Below, one piece after another: positions 33,023 through 43,097 of a DNA stretch of 64,000 bases (positions within the stretch are counted from its first letter, which is position 1; the number at the start of each line of letters is the position of its first letter). Position numbers and translations under genes: made by a program. The notes beneath the pieces are model-generated. The model was not told the origin of the DNA and did no database searches. It saw nothing but the letters and a program-made list of their open reading frames with translations. Origin of the DNA: CAVXTT01 sp963764685. Its GTDB lineage: Bacteria; Bacteroidota; Ignavibacteria; Ignavibacteriales; Ignavibacteriaceae. The stretch covers positions 47,906 through 111,905 of the forward strand of contig CAVXTT010000030.1 of assembly GCA_963764685.1 (NCBI GenBank). Direction: 5' to 3'.

Positions 33023-33865
33023 TTATAGTCTTATTTCCAATGAAATATCCAGTGCTTTAACACTATGAGTTAAAGCTCCCACAGAAATATAATCTACACC
33101 TGTTTCAGCGATCGCCTTTACTGTTTGCAGATTAACTCCCCCCGAGGCTTCAAGCCGGCACTTCCTATTAATTAATTTAACAGCCTTATTCATTTCTTCA
33201 ATCGGGAAATTATCCAGCATTATAATATCGGCACCACAGGCTGCAGCTTCTGAGACCTCCCTTAAATTTTTAGTTTCTACTTCAATTTCCGATTTAATAT
33301 TATTTTTTTTCATATAGCTTCTGCAGGATTCCACAGCCTTTGTAATTGAACCGGCAACTTCAATATGATTGTCCTTAATCAGGAACATATCATACAAACC
33401 CATTCTATGATTTTTACAGCCGCCGATTTGTACAGCCATTTTATCGAGCAGTCTCAGCCCTGGAACTGTTTTTCTTGTATCAAGTATCTTTGCATTAGTA
33501 TGCTTGATCTCCTGCCGGTACCTGCCTGCAAGAGTTGCAATACCACTCATCCGCTGCAGGAAGTTTAATGCAGTTCTCTCACCCTTCAGTATCGAGGCTG
33601 CGCTTCCTATAACCACTGCAGCAATATCTGCAACTTTTATATTATCGCCATCATTTTTCAGAGGATTAAATTTCAAGCCGGGGTCAACCTGATTAAAAAC
33701 TTCCCGCACGATTTCCTGTCCGGCAATAATCCCGTTCTCCTTAACCAGAAAATCTGCTTCTGCTTTAGTTTCCGGGGCAAGGATTGCATCAGTAGTAATA
33801 TCACCGGTCCGGATGTCTTCATATAAAGCCCGTCTGATAAGGCTGACAATTTCTTCATTAGACAT
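33023..33865 (-). CDS. nadC: nicotinate-nucleotide pyrophosphorylase (quinolinate phosphoribosyltransferase)
   Basis: 280 residues from ATG 33865; the longer frame adds a stretch antisense to nothing useful and overlaps the thioesterase. Converts quinolinate and PRPP to nicotinate mononucleotide in NAD synthesis. Seen: EDIRTGDITTDA, ERTALNFLQRMSGIAT, DTRKTVPGLRLLDKMAVQIGG (split motif), HRMGLYDMFLIKDNH, EVETKN, MLDNF, and EASGGVN. It overlaps the thioesterase by 8 bp. Confidence 0.95.
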   Translation of the reverse strand: MSNEEIVSLIRRALYEDIRTGDITTDAILAPETKAEADFLVKENGIIAGQEIVREVFNQVDPGLKFNPLKNDGDNIKVADIAAVVIGSAASILKGERTALNFLQRMSGIATLAGRYRQEIKHTNAKILDTRKTVPGLRLLDKMAVQIGGCKNHRMGLYDMFLIKDNHIEVAGSITKAVESCRSYMKKNNIKSEIEVETKNLREVSEAAACGADIIMLDNFPIEEMNKAVKLINRKCRLEASGGVNLQTVKAIAETGVDYISVGALTHSVKALDISLEIRL

Positions 33866-34280
33866 TTTGTTTCTCAAAATATGACTCCAATGCACTAAGA
33901 TAAAAATCAGGGGGACGGGATATCTTTTTAGTTGCTTTGTTTATAAAACCAAGAATGGTATATCCTTCCGCCAGGAGCTGCCCGTTTTCTTTTCTCAGAA
34001 CTTTATACTCTATGCGGACGCGGGGGCTTAAATATTCAGCAGCTAGGGATTCAACTATAAGTAATTCATCGTAATATGCCGGGGCTTTGTATTTAATAAA
34101 AGTTTCAATTACCGGCATTTCATAACCATTGTCTTCGATCATTTTATACGGCAGTCCATAATGCCTGAGCATTTCAGTTCGCGCTATTTCAAAATACTCG
34201 ATATACTTTGCGTTATGAACAAACTGCATCTTATCTGTTTCAGAAAACCTGACCCGTATTTCTGTTTTATAAGAGAGCAT
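33858..34280 (-). CDS. 4-hydroxybenzoyl-CoA-type acyl-CoA thioesterase (YbgC/FadM-like)
   Basis: 140 residues of a single hotdog fold. The usual TDxMGxVxxxxYxxYFExAR motif appears as ETDKMQFVHNAKYIEYFEIARTE (read in two parts), with the active-site Asp kept and MG changed to MQ. IKYKAPAYYDELLIVE matches the family's second motif. The acyl-CoA substrate cannot be told from sequence. Between accA and nadC in the same operon. Confidence 0.85.
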   Translation of the reverse strand: MLSYKTEIRVRFSETDKMQFVHNAKYIEYFEIARTEMLRHYGLPYKMIEDNGYEMPVIETFIKYKAPAYYDELLIVESLAAEYLSPRVRIEYKVLRKENGQLLAEGYTILGFINKATKKISRPPDFYLSALESYFEKQNV

Positions 34281-34388
34281 AAATAATATTATTAATTACT
34301 TAAATTTATAAAAATATGGAATGAATATTAGCAGGCGGGAAGGAAACTTCCACTTCTTAAGTCAAGCTTATTAAAGGGTCAGGAATTA

Positions 34389-35340
34389 CTATTCGGTAAA
34401 CGCACCCATTTCACCGAATTTATCAAGCCGGTTCTCAATAAGCTTCTCCGGTTTTATTTTAAGCAGCTGTGATAGTTCTTCTTTTAACGCAGTCTTCAGG
34501 AGGTTTGCAGCTTCCAGATGATCTTTATGTGCACCTCCAAGCGGCTCTGGTACAATCCTGTCAATTAGTTTCTGTTCGAGGAGGTCAGGTGCTGTAAGTC
34601 TTAATGCTTCTGCTGCCTGTTCTTTATAATCCCAGCTCCTCCACAAAATGCTTGAGCAGGATTCAGGACTGATAACGGAATACCAGCAGTTTTCAAGCAT
34701 TAAAATTCTATCTCCGACACCCATACCAAGAGCTCCGCCGCTTGCACCTTCACCAATAATAGTTACAATTATCGGGACCGCTTAACCTGCTCATTTCAAA
34801 AAGATTTCTTGCAATCGCTTCTGCCTGTCCTCTTTCTTCAGCTTCGAGTCCCGGGTAGGCACCCGGCGTATCGAGCATAGTAATAACCGGTTTGTTGAAC
34901 TTCTCAGCAAGCTTCATCAATCTGAGTGCCTTACGGTAACCTTCAGGATTTGGCATACCAAAATTCCTGTAAAGGTTTGATTTTGTATCTCTTCCCTTCT
35001 GATGCCCGATGATCATTACCTTATACTCATCAAGTTCAGCAAATCCGCCAACAATTGCTTTATCATCTTTAAACAGCCTGTCGCCGTGAAGCTCTACAAA
35101 GTTGCCGGTCATATTATAAATATAATCGAGAGTATAAGGCCTGTCGGGATGACGTGCTAACTGCACTCTCTGCCACCGCGTAAGATCTTTAAATAAGCTC
35201 TCTTTCAACTGCTTCACCTTATCTTCAATTCTTACAATTTCTTTTTCAATATCCAGATTATCCGAGAATTTTCTCATCTCCTCAAGCTTAGCTTCCAGTT
35301 CGACGATTGGCTTTTCAAAATCAAGTATAGTCTTACCCAT
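34389..35340 (-). CDS. accA: acetyl-CoA carboxylase carboxyltransferase subunit alpha (one frameshift)
   Basis: About 317 residues. N-terminal coiled region ILDFEKPIVELEAKLEE is typical of AccA, followed by RPYTLDYI, ELHGDRLFKDD, and LDTPGAYPGLEAEERGQ. At about 34780 one extra base shifts the frame; repair gives SVPIIVTIIGEGASGGALG, joining the second half (SVISPESCSSILW, AAEALRLTAPDL). It makes malonyl-CoA with AccD and the biotin carboxylase, none of which is in the window. It overlaps the upstream gene by 8 bp. Confidence 0.92.
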
Positions 35341-37313
35341 TATTTTTTATCCACATTTTATTTAGAGTTTTACCGATAATTTCCATATCAAGCCAGATAT
35401 TCTGATTTTTTGCATAAAAAATATCCTGCTTATCAGAATCCCCCTTAAATTGATCTAAATACCATAACCCGGTCAAACCCTGTTTCCCCAGATAAAGATT
35501 ACTGTTGTTAAGAGCAGCTGGTCCCACAAAGCTTTTTCTCCCGGAGAGTACAGAAGTTACATCAAGAACAAAATTCTGAAAATCTGTTTTTTTATTAGTT
35601 CCAAGCGTCAATAAATATATAAAAGGATATATGAAAAACAAAACAAAAAGCCCCAATGTATAGTCCAGTAAGAACTTAATAATCCTGTTCGACTTTTTAG
35701 AAACATTATAATTAATCTCGATCAAAGGGATGTCTTCCAGAACTGAAACAGATGTTTTCCCAACAAGGAAATCGAGATTATTACCTACAATTTTGAACTC
35801 AACATCATTCTCCTGCCTTGCAGATACCACTTCCATCATCTGTTTATAAGACAGTTCCTGGGAAGAAAAAATAACTTCGTTAATCCGGAATTCAGATATT
35901 ACTTTATTGATGTTCTCAAGGGATCCTATCACCTTCAAACCATTTATCTCGGTGCCCAATTCTTTTGCAGAGGAGCCGATGAATCCGAATATATTATGGA
36001 CTTCAACGCTTGCGGAGAGCAGTTTTTTGGCAATCTCAGAAGCGTGCGTTCCTGTGCCGATTATAAGAGTCCTTTTATTAAGAAATGATGACTCAAGCGC
36101 TGCAGACCGGGAGAATAATTTAAACAGGATGCGCCATAAAGAGCTCATTAAAAAAAACAATGAATATGTAATGATCACTACCGCACGACTGAATGCATAC
36201 TGTTTAAAGAAGAAGGTAAGTGCAGAAATAAAAACAAGTCCTGCTGCTATTCCACCGAAATTTCTAAGCACGGATAATGAATCCTTCCTGTAAACCTTAA
36301 AAGCTGAAGAGATAAACAGCTGCAGAAGAGCAGGGAAGGTATAGATTAAATAATAATCCTCCGGAGGAAATCCCTGCCACTTTCCGGATAAGGAATAGAT
36401 CTGTTCAGCAAGAAAAAGAGCAAGATTAAAGAATAGAAAATCGACAAGCATAGGGCCCAGTATTAGTTTCTGTTTTCCGACAAAAGCGAAAAACTTTCTT
36501 AATACAATCGCACTTTGAAGTATTGCCTCAACTATGAATGAGCTTGATAAATGTTTTCTTACAAACAAGTGCATAGCATCATAAAATAATTTAGTTTCAT
36601 CAATGCTGCTCCGTTTAGTGCTTTCCCCTTTGTAATGTATTATTTCGGCTGAATGGACATAATAAACTTTATATCCGGCCTGCTGGATCCTATAGCATAG
36701 ATCAAGATCCTCACCGTACATAAAGAATTGCTCATCGAATCCGCCAAGCTTTTCGTACACTTCTCTCCTTATCATCATAAATGAACCGGATATTGCATCC
36801 ACCTCATAAGTTTTGTTCTCGTCCAGGTATGTTAAGATTATAACGCGCCAAAATACGATTCCGGGGAAACAGAGTGCTTAATCCTGTAACTTTACAAAAA
36901 GAAGTCCACGGACCCGGGAAACTTCTTCTGCAGGCCAGCTGGAGTGTACCGTCGGGATTAAGAATTTTGCAGCCTGCCGCTCCTGCCTGCGGTTTTGTTT
37001 TAAAGAATTCCAGCAGTTTTTGCAAGGTGTCTTCGCTTACAATGGTATCCGGATTTATAATCAAAAGAAAATTCCCTTTTGCTCTCAGCATTGCGAGATT
37101 ATTGGCTGCCCCAAACCCTATGTTCTTTTCATTTGATATCAGGTTAACTTCCGGTAACTTTTTTGAGATATATTCAACACTGCCGTCAGTAGAAGCATTA
37201 TCAACGACTATAATTTCGCAGGAAAGATTCCGGGCGGCTTTGTGAATTGAAGGTATGAGATTCTGAAGGAATTCTTTTACGTTATAATTTACTATTATGA
37301 CTGATATGTCCAA
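35333..37313 (-). CDS. GT2 glycosyltransferase fused to a degenerate phosphoglycosyl transferase (one frameshift)
   Basis: One ~660-residue protein when a one-base slip near 36840 is repaired (LTYLDENKTYEVDAISGSF). Residues 1-~245: rhamnosyltransferase-like GT2 domain (SVIIVNYNVKEF, VVDNASTDGS, INPDTIV, FMYGEDLDLCYR). About 275-390: four or five membrane segments. About 400-525: Rossmann domain (TLIIGTGTHASEIAKKL). The end resembles WcaJ/WbaP (VLSGRKSFVGP, GLTGLW, LDMEIIGKT) but lacks the PGPVFFxQERxG and KFRSM segments and the catalytic Asp-Glu of RxDELPQ. I infer the last domain has no phosphotransferase activity. Overlaps accA. Confidence 0.8.
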
Positions 37314-37323
37314 GTGCAGCCTT

Positions 37324-38043
37324 TTACAGGAGCCCGAGAATGCTGCGGAACCTTAATTTCCATACCATAAATACAGCTTCTCTGACTATCTTTTTGGACA
37401 TTTTTGATGTGCCTTTTATTCGGTCTGTAAAAATTATAGGTATCTCTCCGATTCTGAATCCTTTTTTCCAGGCCTTATAGTTCATTTCGATCTGGAAGGC
37501 ATAACCGTTTGATTTGACTTTATCAAGATCCAAAGACTGCAATACTTCTTTTCTGAAACATTTATATCCCCCGGTGCAATCCCTTATAGGAATTCCTGTT
37601 ATAAATCTGGTATAAGCATTTGCAAAATAACTTAACAACAGTCGCCGTATCGGCCAGTTGATTACATTAACTCCATTTATATATCTCGAACCAATGAGGA
37701 GGTCTTTACTATCCATCGAGGAAAGAAAATTTCCGATCTCTTTGGGATCGTGGGAAAAATCAGCATCCATTTCGAAAATTAAATCATAGCCATTCTTCAA
37801 GGCATACTTAAATCCTTCAACATAGGCAGTTCCCAGCCCCATTTTACCGGGGCGCATAATAAGGTGAACATGTTCATTTTCGTTACCTAATTTCTCAGCA
37901 TAAGACGCTGTCCCATCCGGCGAATTATCGTCGACAATAAGTATATGCAGCTCGGGATATTGTCTCAGCAGCTCCGGAAGAAGCTTCTGAATATTATCCA
38001 GCTCATTATATGTTGGAATAATTACTAAAGACTTTGTAAGCAT
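37324..38043 (-). CDS. polyprenol-phosphate mannose synthase-like GT2
   Basis: 239 residues from ATG 38043 (MLTKSLVIIPTYNELDNI); a longer frame to 38094 adds residues unlike the family. Features of DPM1/Ppm1: VDDNSPDGTASYAEKL, RPGKMGLGTAYVEGFKYAL, EMDADFSHDP, and SRYINGVNVINWPIRR, then CTGGYKCFRKEVL. It probably loads a sugar from its nucleotide onto a polyprenyl phosphate at the membrane. Between the phosphoglycosyl transferase (60 bp upstream) and the GT2 fusion gene (10 bp downstream). Confidence 0.88.
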   Translation of the reverse strand: MLTKSLVIIPTYNELDNIQKLLPELLRQYPELHILIVDDNSPDGTASYAEKLGNENEHVHLIMRPGKMGLGTAYVEGFKYALKNGYDLIFEMDADFSHDPKEIGNFLSSMDSKDLLIGSRYINGVNVINWPIRRLLLSYFANAYTRFITGIPIRDCTGGYKCFRKEVLQSLDLDKVKSNGYAFQIEMNYKAWKKGFRIGEIPIIFTDRIKGTSKMSKKIVREAVFMVWKLRFRSILGLL

Positions 38044-38103
38044 AGAGTTTGTAAATAGTATATTTAACTTAATACAAAAATAAAATCGAGGCAAAACAAA
38101 TAA

Positions 38104-39508
38104 TCAGTTATAATGCCCCTTTCCGAAGATTACAACGAATATTGTTCTTACAAGGATTTTGAAATCCATCCTTAGCGAGATGTTTTCAATATAGAATAAA
38201 TCATATCTGAGCTTAATTTTAACATCCTCGATAGACTCATCATATTTATGTTTGACCTGCGCCCAGCCGGTAACTCCCGGACGAACTTTTAATCTCCTTT
38301 TATAATAAGGGATCTCGAGTGATAACTTTTCAACAAAAAAAGGTCTTTCCGGACGTGGTCCCACAATGCTCATTTCTCCTTTAAGAACATTTAACATCTG
38401 GGGTATTTCATCCACTCTTAAATTCCGGATAATTCTGCCGACAGATGTTACTCTAGGGTCTCCTTTTTGAGACCAGACAGGTCCTGTTTTTTTCTCAGCA
38501 TCCAGGTACATAGAACGGAACTTTATCATCTTAAATGGCTTACCGAAACGTCCCGACCTTTCCTGTATAAAAAATACAGGACCAGGGCTATTGACCTTAA
38601 TTGCTAAGGCAATCAAAATCAGAAAAGGTGAGGATGAGTAATAAAACTAAGAAAGAAATTAAGATATCGAAGAGCCTCTTCAGCTTTTTTTCCCATTCGG
38701 GCATCAGCTCGGGCATTATATCAATCAGGGGAAGCCCGTATATTTGAGTTGTGCGGGCCTGACCGCTTAATATTTCATAAAGATCAGGCACAATCTTTAA
38801 GCCGATATTTTTTGATTCAAATTTTGAGATCAGCTCGACCAGCTTATCGTGATCTTCTTTTTCGAATGCTATGATTATTTCCTTGACCCCGTTCTTTTCA
38901 ACCAGGTCCGTGATATCTTTATAATACCCCAGCACCTTGCAGCCTTTATATTCCCTGCCTATATTTTTTTCATCAACAGCAACATACCCGACCAGATCAA
39001 GTCCCAGCGCTCTTGATACTGTAACCTGATCCTGAACTTCGAAGGCCCGCTCATTAAATCCAACTAAAAGCGCATTTCTTCTCCCTACTCCGTTTATCAA
39101 CAGGTTTCTTTGTATACTTCTAACGAGAATTCTACCGGAACCGACAAACAGGAGGAAAAATCCCCAGTACAGCAGAATTAATATGCGAACTGATGAAGCT
39201 ACACCGTGCAGGTAATCATCTATGAAGATCAGGAAGAACAGTATAAAAATTCCGACAAATGAAGCTTTAAAAAGGGAGGAAAGTTCATCAAACCGGGAAG
39301 AGGCAAACCAGGTTCTGTACATCCCGATAAATGTAAAAATCAGTACCCAGTAGAGATAAATGATCAGGAGCGGAAGTAAAAATTCTGGGGTGGTTATTAA
39401 ATCAAACCAACCTGTTTCAACCCTCAGGTAAAAAAATATTACTCCCGCCAGATTTATTGTGATGAAATCCAGGGCAAGAACTAATATTTTTTCCAGCTTT
39501 TTATTCAA
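38104..39508 (-). CDS. undecaprenyl-phosphate sugar phosphotransferase, WcaJ/WbaP type (one frameshift)
   Basis: About 468 residues, TTG start at 39508. Four N-terminal membrane segments, then a Rossmann-like domain (NALLVGFNERAFEVQDQV) and a C-terminal phosphoglycosyl transferase. One slip near 38635 breaks the joining helix; repair reads SSPFLILIALAIKVNSPG. The catalytic part has PGPVFFIQERSGRFGKPF, MIKFRSM, the Asp-Glu pair in LRVDEIPQMLNVLKGEMS, VGPRPERP, and RPGVTGWAQV. It should start a lipid-linked glycan by transferring a sugar phosphate to undecaprenyl phosphate. First gene of the long minus-strand operon. Confidence 0.92.
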
Positions 39509-39949
39509 TTAAACTCTTTAAAAATTGGTTGTAAATATAATAAAATAGATGCCAAGGCCTTAAACTGAAATTTTTATTATTATAATGTGATGGTCTCATC
39601 TAGTTCCATTTTACCCCAAAACGGTCAGGGTATCACTTTTCTTAGCATACAGGTATTATTTCTTGTCAAGCGGCTGAATCAGAGAATTTTGGGCTGTTAT
39701 TTGTCCAAAATAAAATAGAGTTTTAGTTAAAAGTATAGAATAATAAGATAAATTGGACCGATTTCCCCTAAACTCTAAATCAACGCCTCTTCCTAAAATA
39801 AACTTTCCTGCCTCTTCTGGAAGATCCTAAGGAGGTTTAAAAGGATTATTTAGTTTAGAGCTGACAACTCTTCACAATCATCAATACGATTTAACTACCA
39901 CGAATGATTTGACCAGGCACCTAACAATAAAATCATTCTACGCCCTACA
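39509..39949. other. intergenic region, no gene seen
   Basis: Divergent spacer between the polysaccharide operon (minus) and the cytochrome cluster (plus). AT-rich, stop codons in all frames, no RNA gene that I can recognise. Promoters for both directions must lie somewhere in 39509-40346, but I could not pick a convincing -35/-10 pair. Confidence 0.5.
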
Positions 39950-40135
39950 CAACTCCTACTATGTCCTACTAAACCCCTACTATAACATTACCTTCGAAGA
40001 AGGATTGTATTGAGGATATAGGGGTTGGGTACCGGGACAGATAGGCCTGGAAATAAGTGTTTAGTCAGATCTTTCCGGGTAATTGCATTAAATTCAATAG
40101 GGGTTGTCTGATCCCTCTTCCTATCTAATTTAACT
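39950..40135 (-). repeat. dispersed ~185-bp intergenic repeat, copy 2
   Basis: Reverse-complement partner of 2743-2925. Conserved blocks in matching order: ctcctactatgtcctact with 10-11-bp phasing, tataacattacc, gaaggattgta, ggtaccggga and agataggcctgg. It lies 212 bp before the first cytochrome gene. No coding frame shared by the copies. Confidence 0.7.
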
Positions 40136-40346
40136 ATTAGCTCTGAGAAATTGGAAACTGATATTTTTTCTCATTTATGAGCTTAAAAAGTGCTTATTTT
40201 ATTCTCTTTTATTGGAAACAGTATTTACTATTTCTCAAAAATGGAATCTAAATGATTGATTTTGATGAAAGATTAAACATTTATTTTGGTAAAGTTTTTG
40301 CTTAAAAAAGGAAGTTTTAAACTCAGATTCTTATACAGAGGTCAAA

Positions 40347-42449
40347 ATGAACATCAAATTTTTTACTCTTTTAGTCATTCTGGTATGTACTGTTAGTTTC
40401 GGCCAGAGGGCTAACATAGTTACGGAGTCAGTAACTCCTCACCAATTAACAACTTCCGGGTTAACCACGAATTCTGTCTCATCCGGTCTGAAAACAGTTC
40501 CAAGTCAGGTATATGTTTACTTGTCGCCGCAGAATACCGAAAATGATCCCGATCCAATCACAAATGCCGTATTTGAATTTGTATCAAAACCATCTGGTTC
40601 AAATACAGCTTTTGAGGCGAGCATTGATGATTGGGTTCAATTCAAACCGGATCTCAAAGGTGAGTATAAAGTAAAACTGACAATTACCACCAGTGGTGGA
40701 ACCGATGATACCACAATGTCAATTTATGCTGGTAATTTTGTTGGAGTTGGTAACTTTGCCGGTGTTCCTGCTACGTTTCCGAATTGTATGACCTGCCATC
40801 AGAATACACCTAAGTTTCAGGATATATTCAGCAGATGGGAAGTATCAGGACACGCTAATATCTTTAATTTTGAAATAACGCAGGGAGCTGCTTATTACAG
40901 CACCGAATGTATGAAATGCCATACAATAGGGACTAACCACAACTTAGAGGCTGATAATAATGGATTTGATGATGTTGCTGAAGATCTTGGATGGACCTGG
41001 CAGGGACCACCGAATCCAGGTAAATGGGACACAATTAAAACTCAGTTTCCAGGTTTAGTAAACTTTGCAACGATCGGTTGCGAAAACTGCCACGGTCCTG
41101 GAAGTGAACACGCATTTGGCGGTAATCCTGAAAAAATTGCTATCTCTGCAAATGCAGGAGTCTGTGCACAGTGCCACGATGAACCCTGGAGACATAACAA
41201 ATATTCAGAATACGAACACTCAAAACACTCAGAAGCACTATGGGAATCCGGTTTTGCCCAGGGATCATCAAGTCAGAATAATAGTTTAGGTAACTGTATC
41301 CGCTGCCACGATGGAAGAGGATATATAAACTTCACAAAGGGTCAGACCACTAATACAACGGGCTGGCTTGAAGCTGATCATACAGCAATTTCCTGTGCAA
41401 CCTGCCACGATCCTCACGGTAATGATAATGTTGCCTCATTAAGATATACACCTGCCGGATCCGATACTTTAGGTAATGGTTATCAATATACAGAAGGTGG
41501 AGTAGGACAAGTTTGTATGAACTGCCATAAAGCGAGGAGAAATGTAAATGTTTACACAGCAACTCCTCCTAATAGTTCACATTGGGGACCTCACGGTTCA
41601 GTTCAGGCAGATATGCTTCTTGGACAGAATGCCGCATCGTTTAACGGGTCACCATATCTCAGCAGTCCTCATAAATATGCTACACAGGATGCCTGCGTTA
41701 CCTGCCATATGACAGCAACGACAGACACAGGGACTGTAACAAGAGATAAAGTAGGCGGACATACCTGGAATCTTTACTATGAAGATACCGATTATTATCA
41801 TACAAAAGCCTGCGTTAACTGCCACGGTCAAAAAGAGAGCTGGAATGATTTTCTGGCCAAAGGCGATTATGACGGCAACGGAACTGTAGAAAGTATACCT
41901 GCTGAAATCGCTGGTCTTGAAAAAGCATTAAGAATTCAACTTCCTCCTGTTGGAGTCGATTCAATAAGCTGGGAATTGATACGTGATGCTAATGATCCTA
42001 ATCTTACCAAAGCATTCTGGAATTATCAGCTTATTGCGGATGATGGAAGCAAAGGTATGCACAATGCGATGTTTGCAGTAGATGTATTGCAAAAATCAAT
42101 TGTTGCAGCCGGCGGTACCATCTCCGATGTTGTTGTTGATGACACAGAATTACCTGAAGAATTTTTAATATCACAAAACTATCCGAATCCGTTCAATCCA
42201 AGTACTACAATAAAATTCTCACTGCCATATGAAAGCAGTGTAAAGATCTACATATACAGTATTACTGGTGAAATGATCAGAGAACTCGTTAACGATGTAC
42301 GTCCTGCAGGAAACCACCAGGCAATATTTAACTCTGCTTCCATAGGCAGAAATCTTGCATCCGGTGTTTACTTCTATACTATAGAGGCTAAATCACTATC
42401 AGGAAATAAATCATTCAGAGAATCAAAGAAAATGATTCTGATGAAGTAA
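40347..42449 (+). CDS. nine-heme c-type cytochrome with T9SS sorting domain
   Basis: 700 residues, signal peptide MNIKFFTLLVILVCTVSFGQ. Residues ~60-130 resemble a PKD/Ig-like domain (KPSGSNTAF, KGEYKVKLTITT). Nine CxxCH heme sites lie between ~147 and ~489: CMTCH, CMKCH, CENCH, CAQCH, CIRCH, CATCH, CMNCH, CVTCH, CVNCH. Residues ~611-700 are a T9SS type A sorting domain (NYPNPFNPSTTIKF, SGVYFYTIEAK, KMILMK). The protein should therefore receive its hemes in the periplasm and then be exported to the cell surface by T9SS. It heads a cluster with three more cytochromes and a barrel, suggesting it is the surface end of an electron-transfer path. A terminator follows at 42458. Confidence 0.9.
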   Translation: MNIKFFTLLVILVCTVSFGQRANIVTESVTPHQLTTSGLTTNSVSSGLKTVPSQVYVYLSPQNTENDPDPITNAVFEFVSKPSGSNTAFEASIDDWVQFKPDLKGEYKVKLTITTSGGTDDTTMSIYAGNFVGVGNFAGVPATFPNCMTCHQNTPKFQDIFSRWEVSGHANIFNFEITQGAAYYSTECMKCHTIGTNHNLEADNNGFDDVAEDLGWTWQGPPNPGKWDTIKTQFPGLVNFATIGCENCHGPGSEHAFGGNPEKIAISANAGVCAQCHDEPWRHNKYSEYEHSKHSEALWESGFAQGSSSQNNSLGNCIRCHDGRGYINFTKGQTTNTTGWLEADHTAISCATCHDPHGNDNVASLRYTPAGSDTLGNGYQYTEGGVGQVCMNCHKARRNVNVYTATPPNSSHWGPHGSVQADMLLGQNAASFNGSPYLSSPHKYATQDACVTCHMTATTDTGTVTRDKVGGHTWNLYYEDTDYYHTKACVNCHGQKESWNDFLAKGDYDGNGTVESIPAEIAGLEKALRIQLPPVGVDSISWELIRDANDPNLTKAFWNYQLIADDGSKGMHNAMFAVDVLQKSIVAAGGTISDVVVDDTELPEEFLISQNYPNPFNPSTTIKFSLPYESSVKIYIYSITGEMIRELVNDVRPAGNHQAIFNSASIGRNLASGVYFYTIEAKSLSGNKSFRESKKMILMK

Positions 42450-42457
42450 TTAGAGTC

Positions 42458-42491
42458 GGAGAGAACCTGCAAAGGTTCTCTCCTTTTTTTT
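42458..42491 (+). terminator. strong intrinsic terminator within the cytochrome cluster
   Basis: ggagagaacc (42458-42467) and ggttctctcc (42474-42483) form a perfect 10-bp stem with a 6-base loop, followed by eight or more T. It separates the surface cytochrome from the four downstream genes. Confidence 0.9.
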
Positions 42492-42512
42492 AATTTTTAA
42501 AACGGATTAACA

Positions 42513-43073
42513 ATGTATAAGACTTCAATTTTTACCTCACTGCTCATAACTTTTTTCTTCCTTTGCTTTAATAATCTTTCCGCACAAGATTCCAAACCTC
42601 ACGGGTTTGTTGGTGTGGAAACCTGCGGCCCCTGCCATAAAACAGATAAACAGGGAAAACAACTCGAGATCTGGCAGAAGAGCCCTCATTCAAAAGCTTT
42701 CCAGATACTGCAGACAAAAGAAGCTGATGAAATAGCAAAGACCAAAGGTTTTACAACACCTGCAGCTGAAACAGAAGCCTGCTTAAAATGTCACGTTTCA
42801 GGTCTTAATGTCGATAAAGCATTACTAGGTGCGAAATTCAAAATGTCTGATGGTGTACAGTGCGAAACCTGTCACGGAGCGGGAGCCGATTATAAAAATG
42901 TTAAGATAATGAAAGACCCTGCTGCAGCAGTAGCAAATGGTCTGAAACTTTATGAAAAACCGGAAGAACTCTGTATAACCTGCCACAATTCAGAAAGCCC
43001 TACTGCAAAGACCTTTGATTTTGCGGTAATGTGGGAAAAAATAAAACATCCTGTCCCCCCAACTGAAAAGTAA
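42513..43073 (+). CDS. four-heme periplasmic cytochrome, c554-like
   Basis: 186 residues with signal peptide ending NNLSAQ (~25). Four CxxCH sites: CGPCH, CLKCH, CETCH, CITCH. The start of the mature part (GFVGVETCGPCHK, then WQKSPHSKAF) is the pattern of the cytochrome c554 family, which carries electrons between periplasmic partners. No anchor or sorting domain, so it is probably soluble in the periplasm. It starts 22 bp after the terminator and 24 bp before the barrel gene, placing it as the possible inner carrier of the electron path. Confidence 0.88.
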   Translation: MYKTSIFTSLLITFFFLCFNNLSAQDSKPHGFVGVETCGPCHKTDKQGKQLEIWQKSPHSKAFQILQTKEADEIAKTKGFTTPAAETEACLKCHVSGLNVDKALLGAKFKMSDGVQCETCHGAGADYKNVKIMKDPAAAVANGLKLYEKPEELCITCHNSESPTAKTFDFAVMWEKIKHPVPPTEK

Positions 43074-43097
43074 TAATTCAACAGCTGAAGTTTTACA

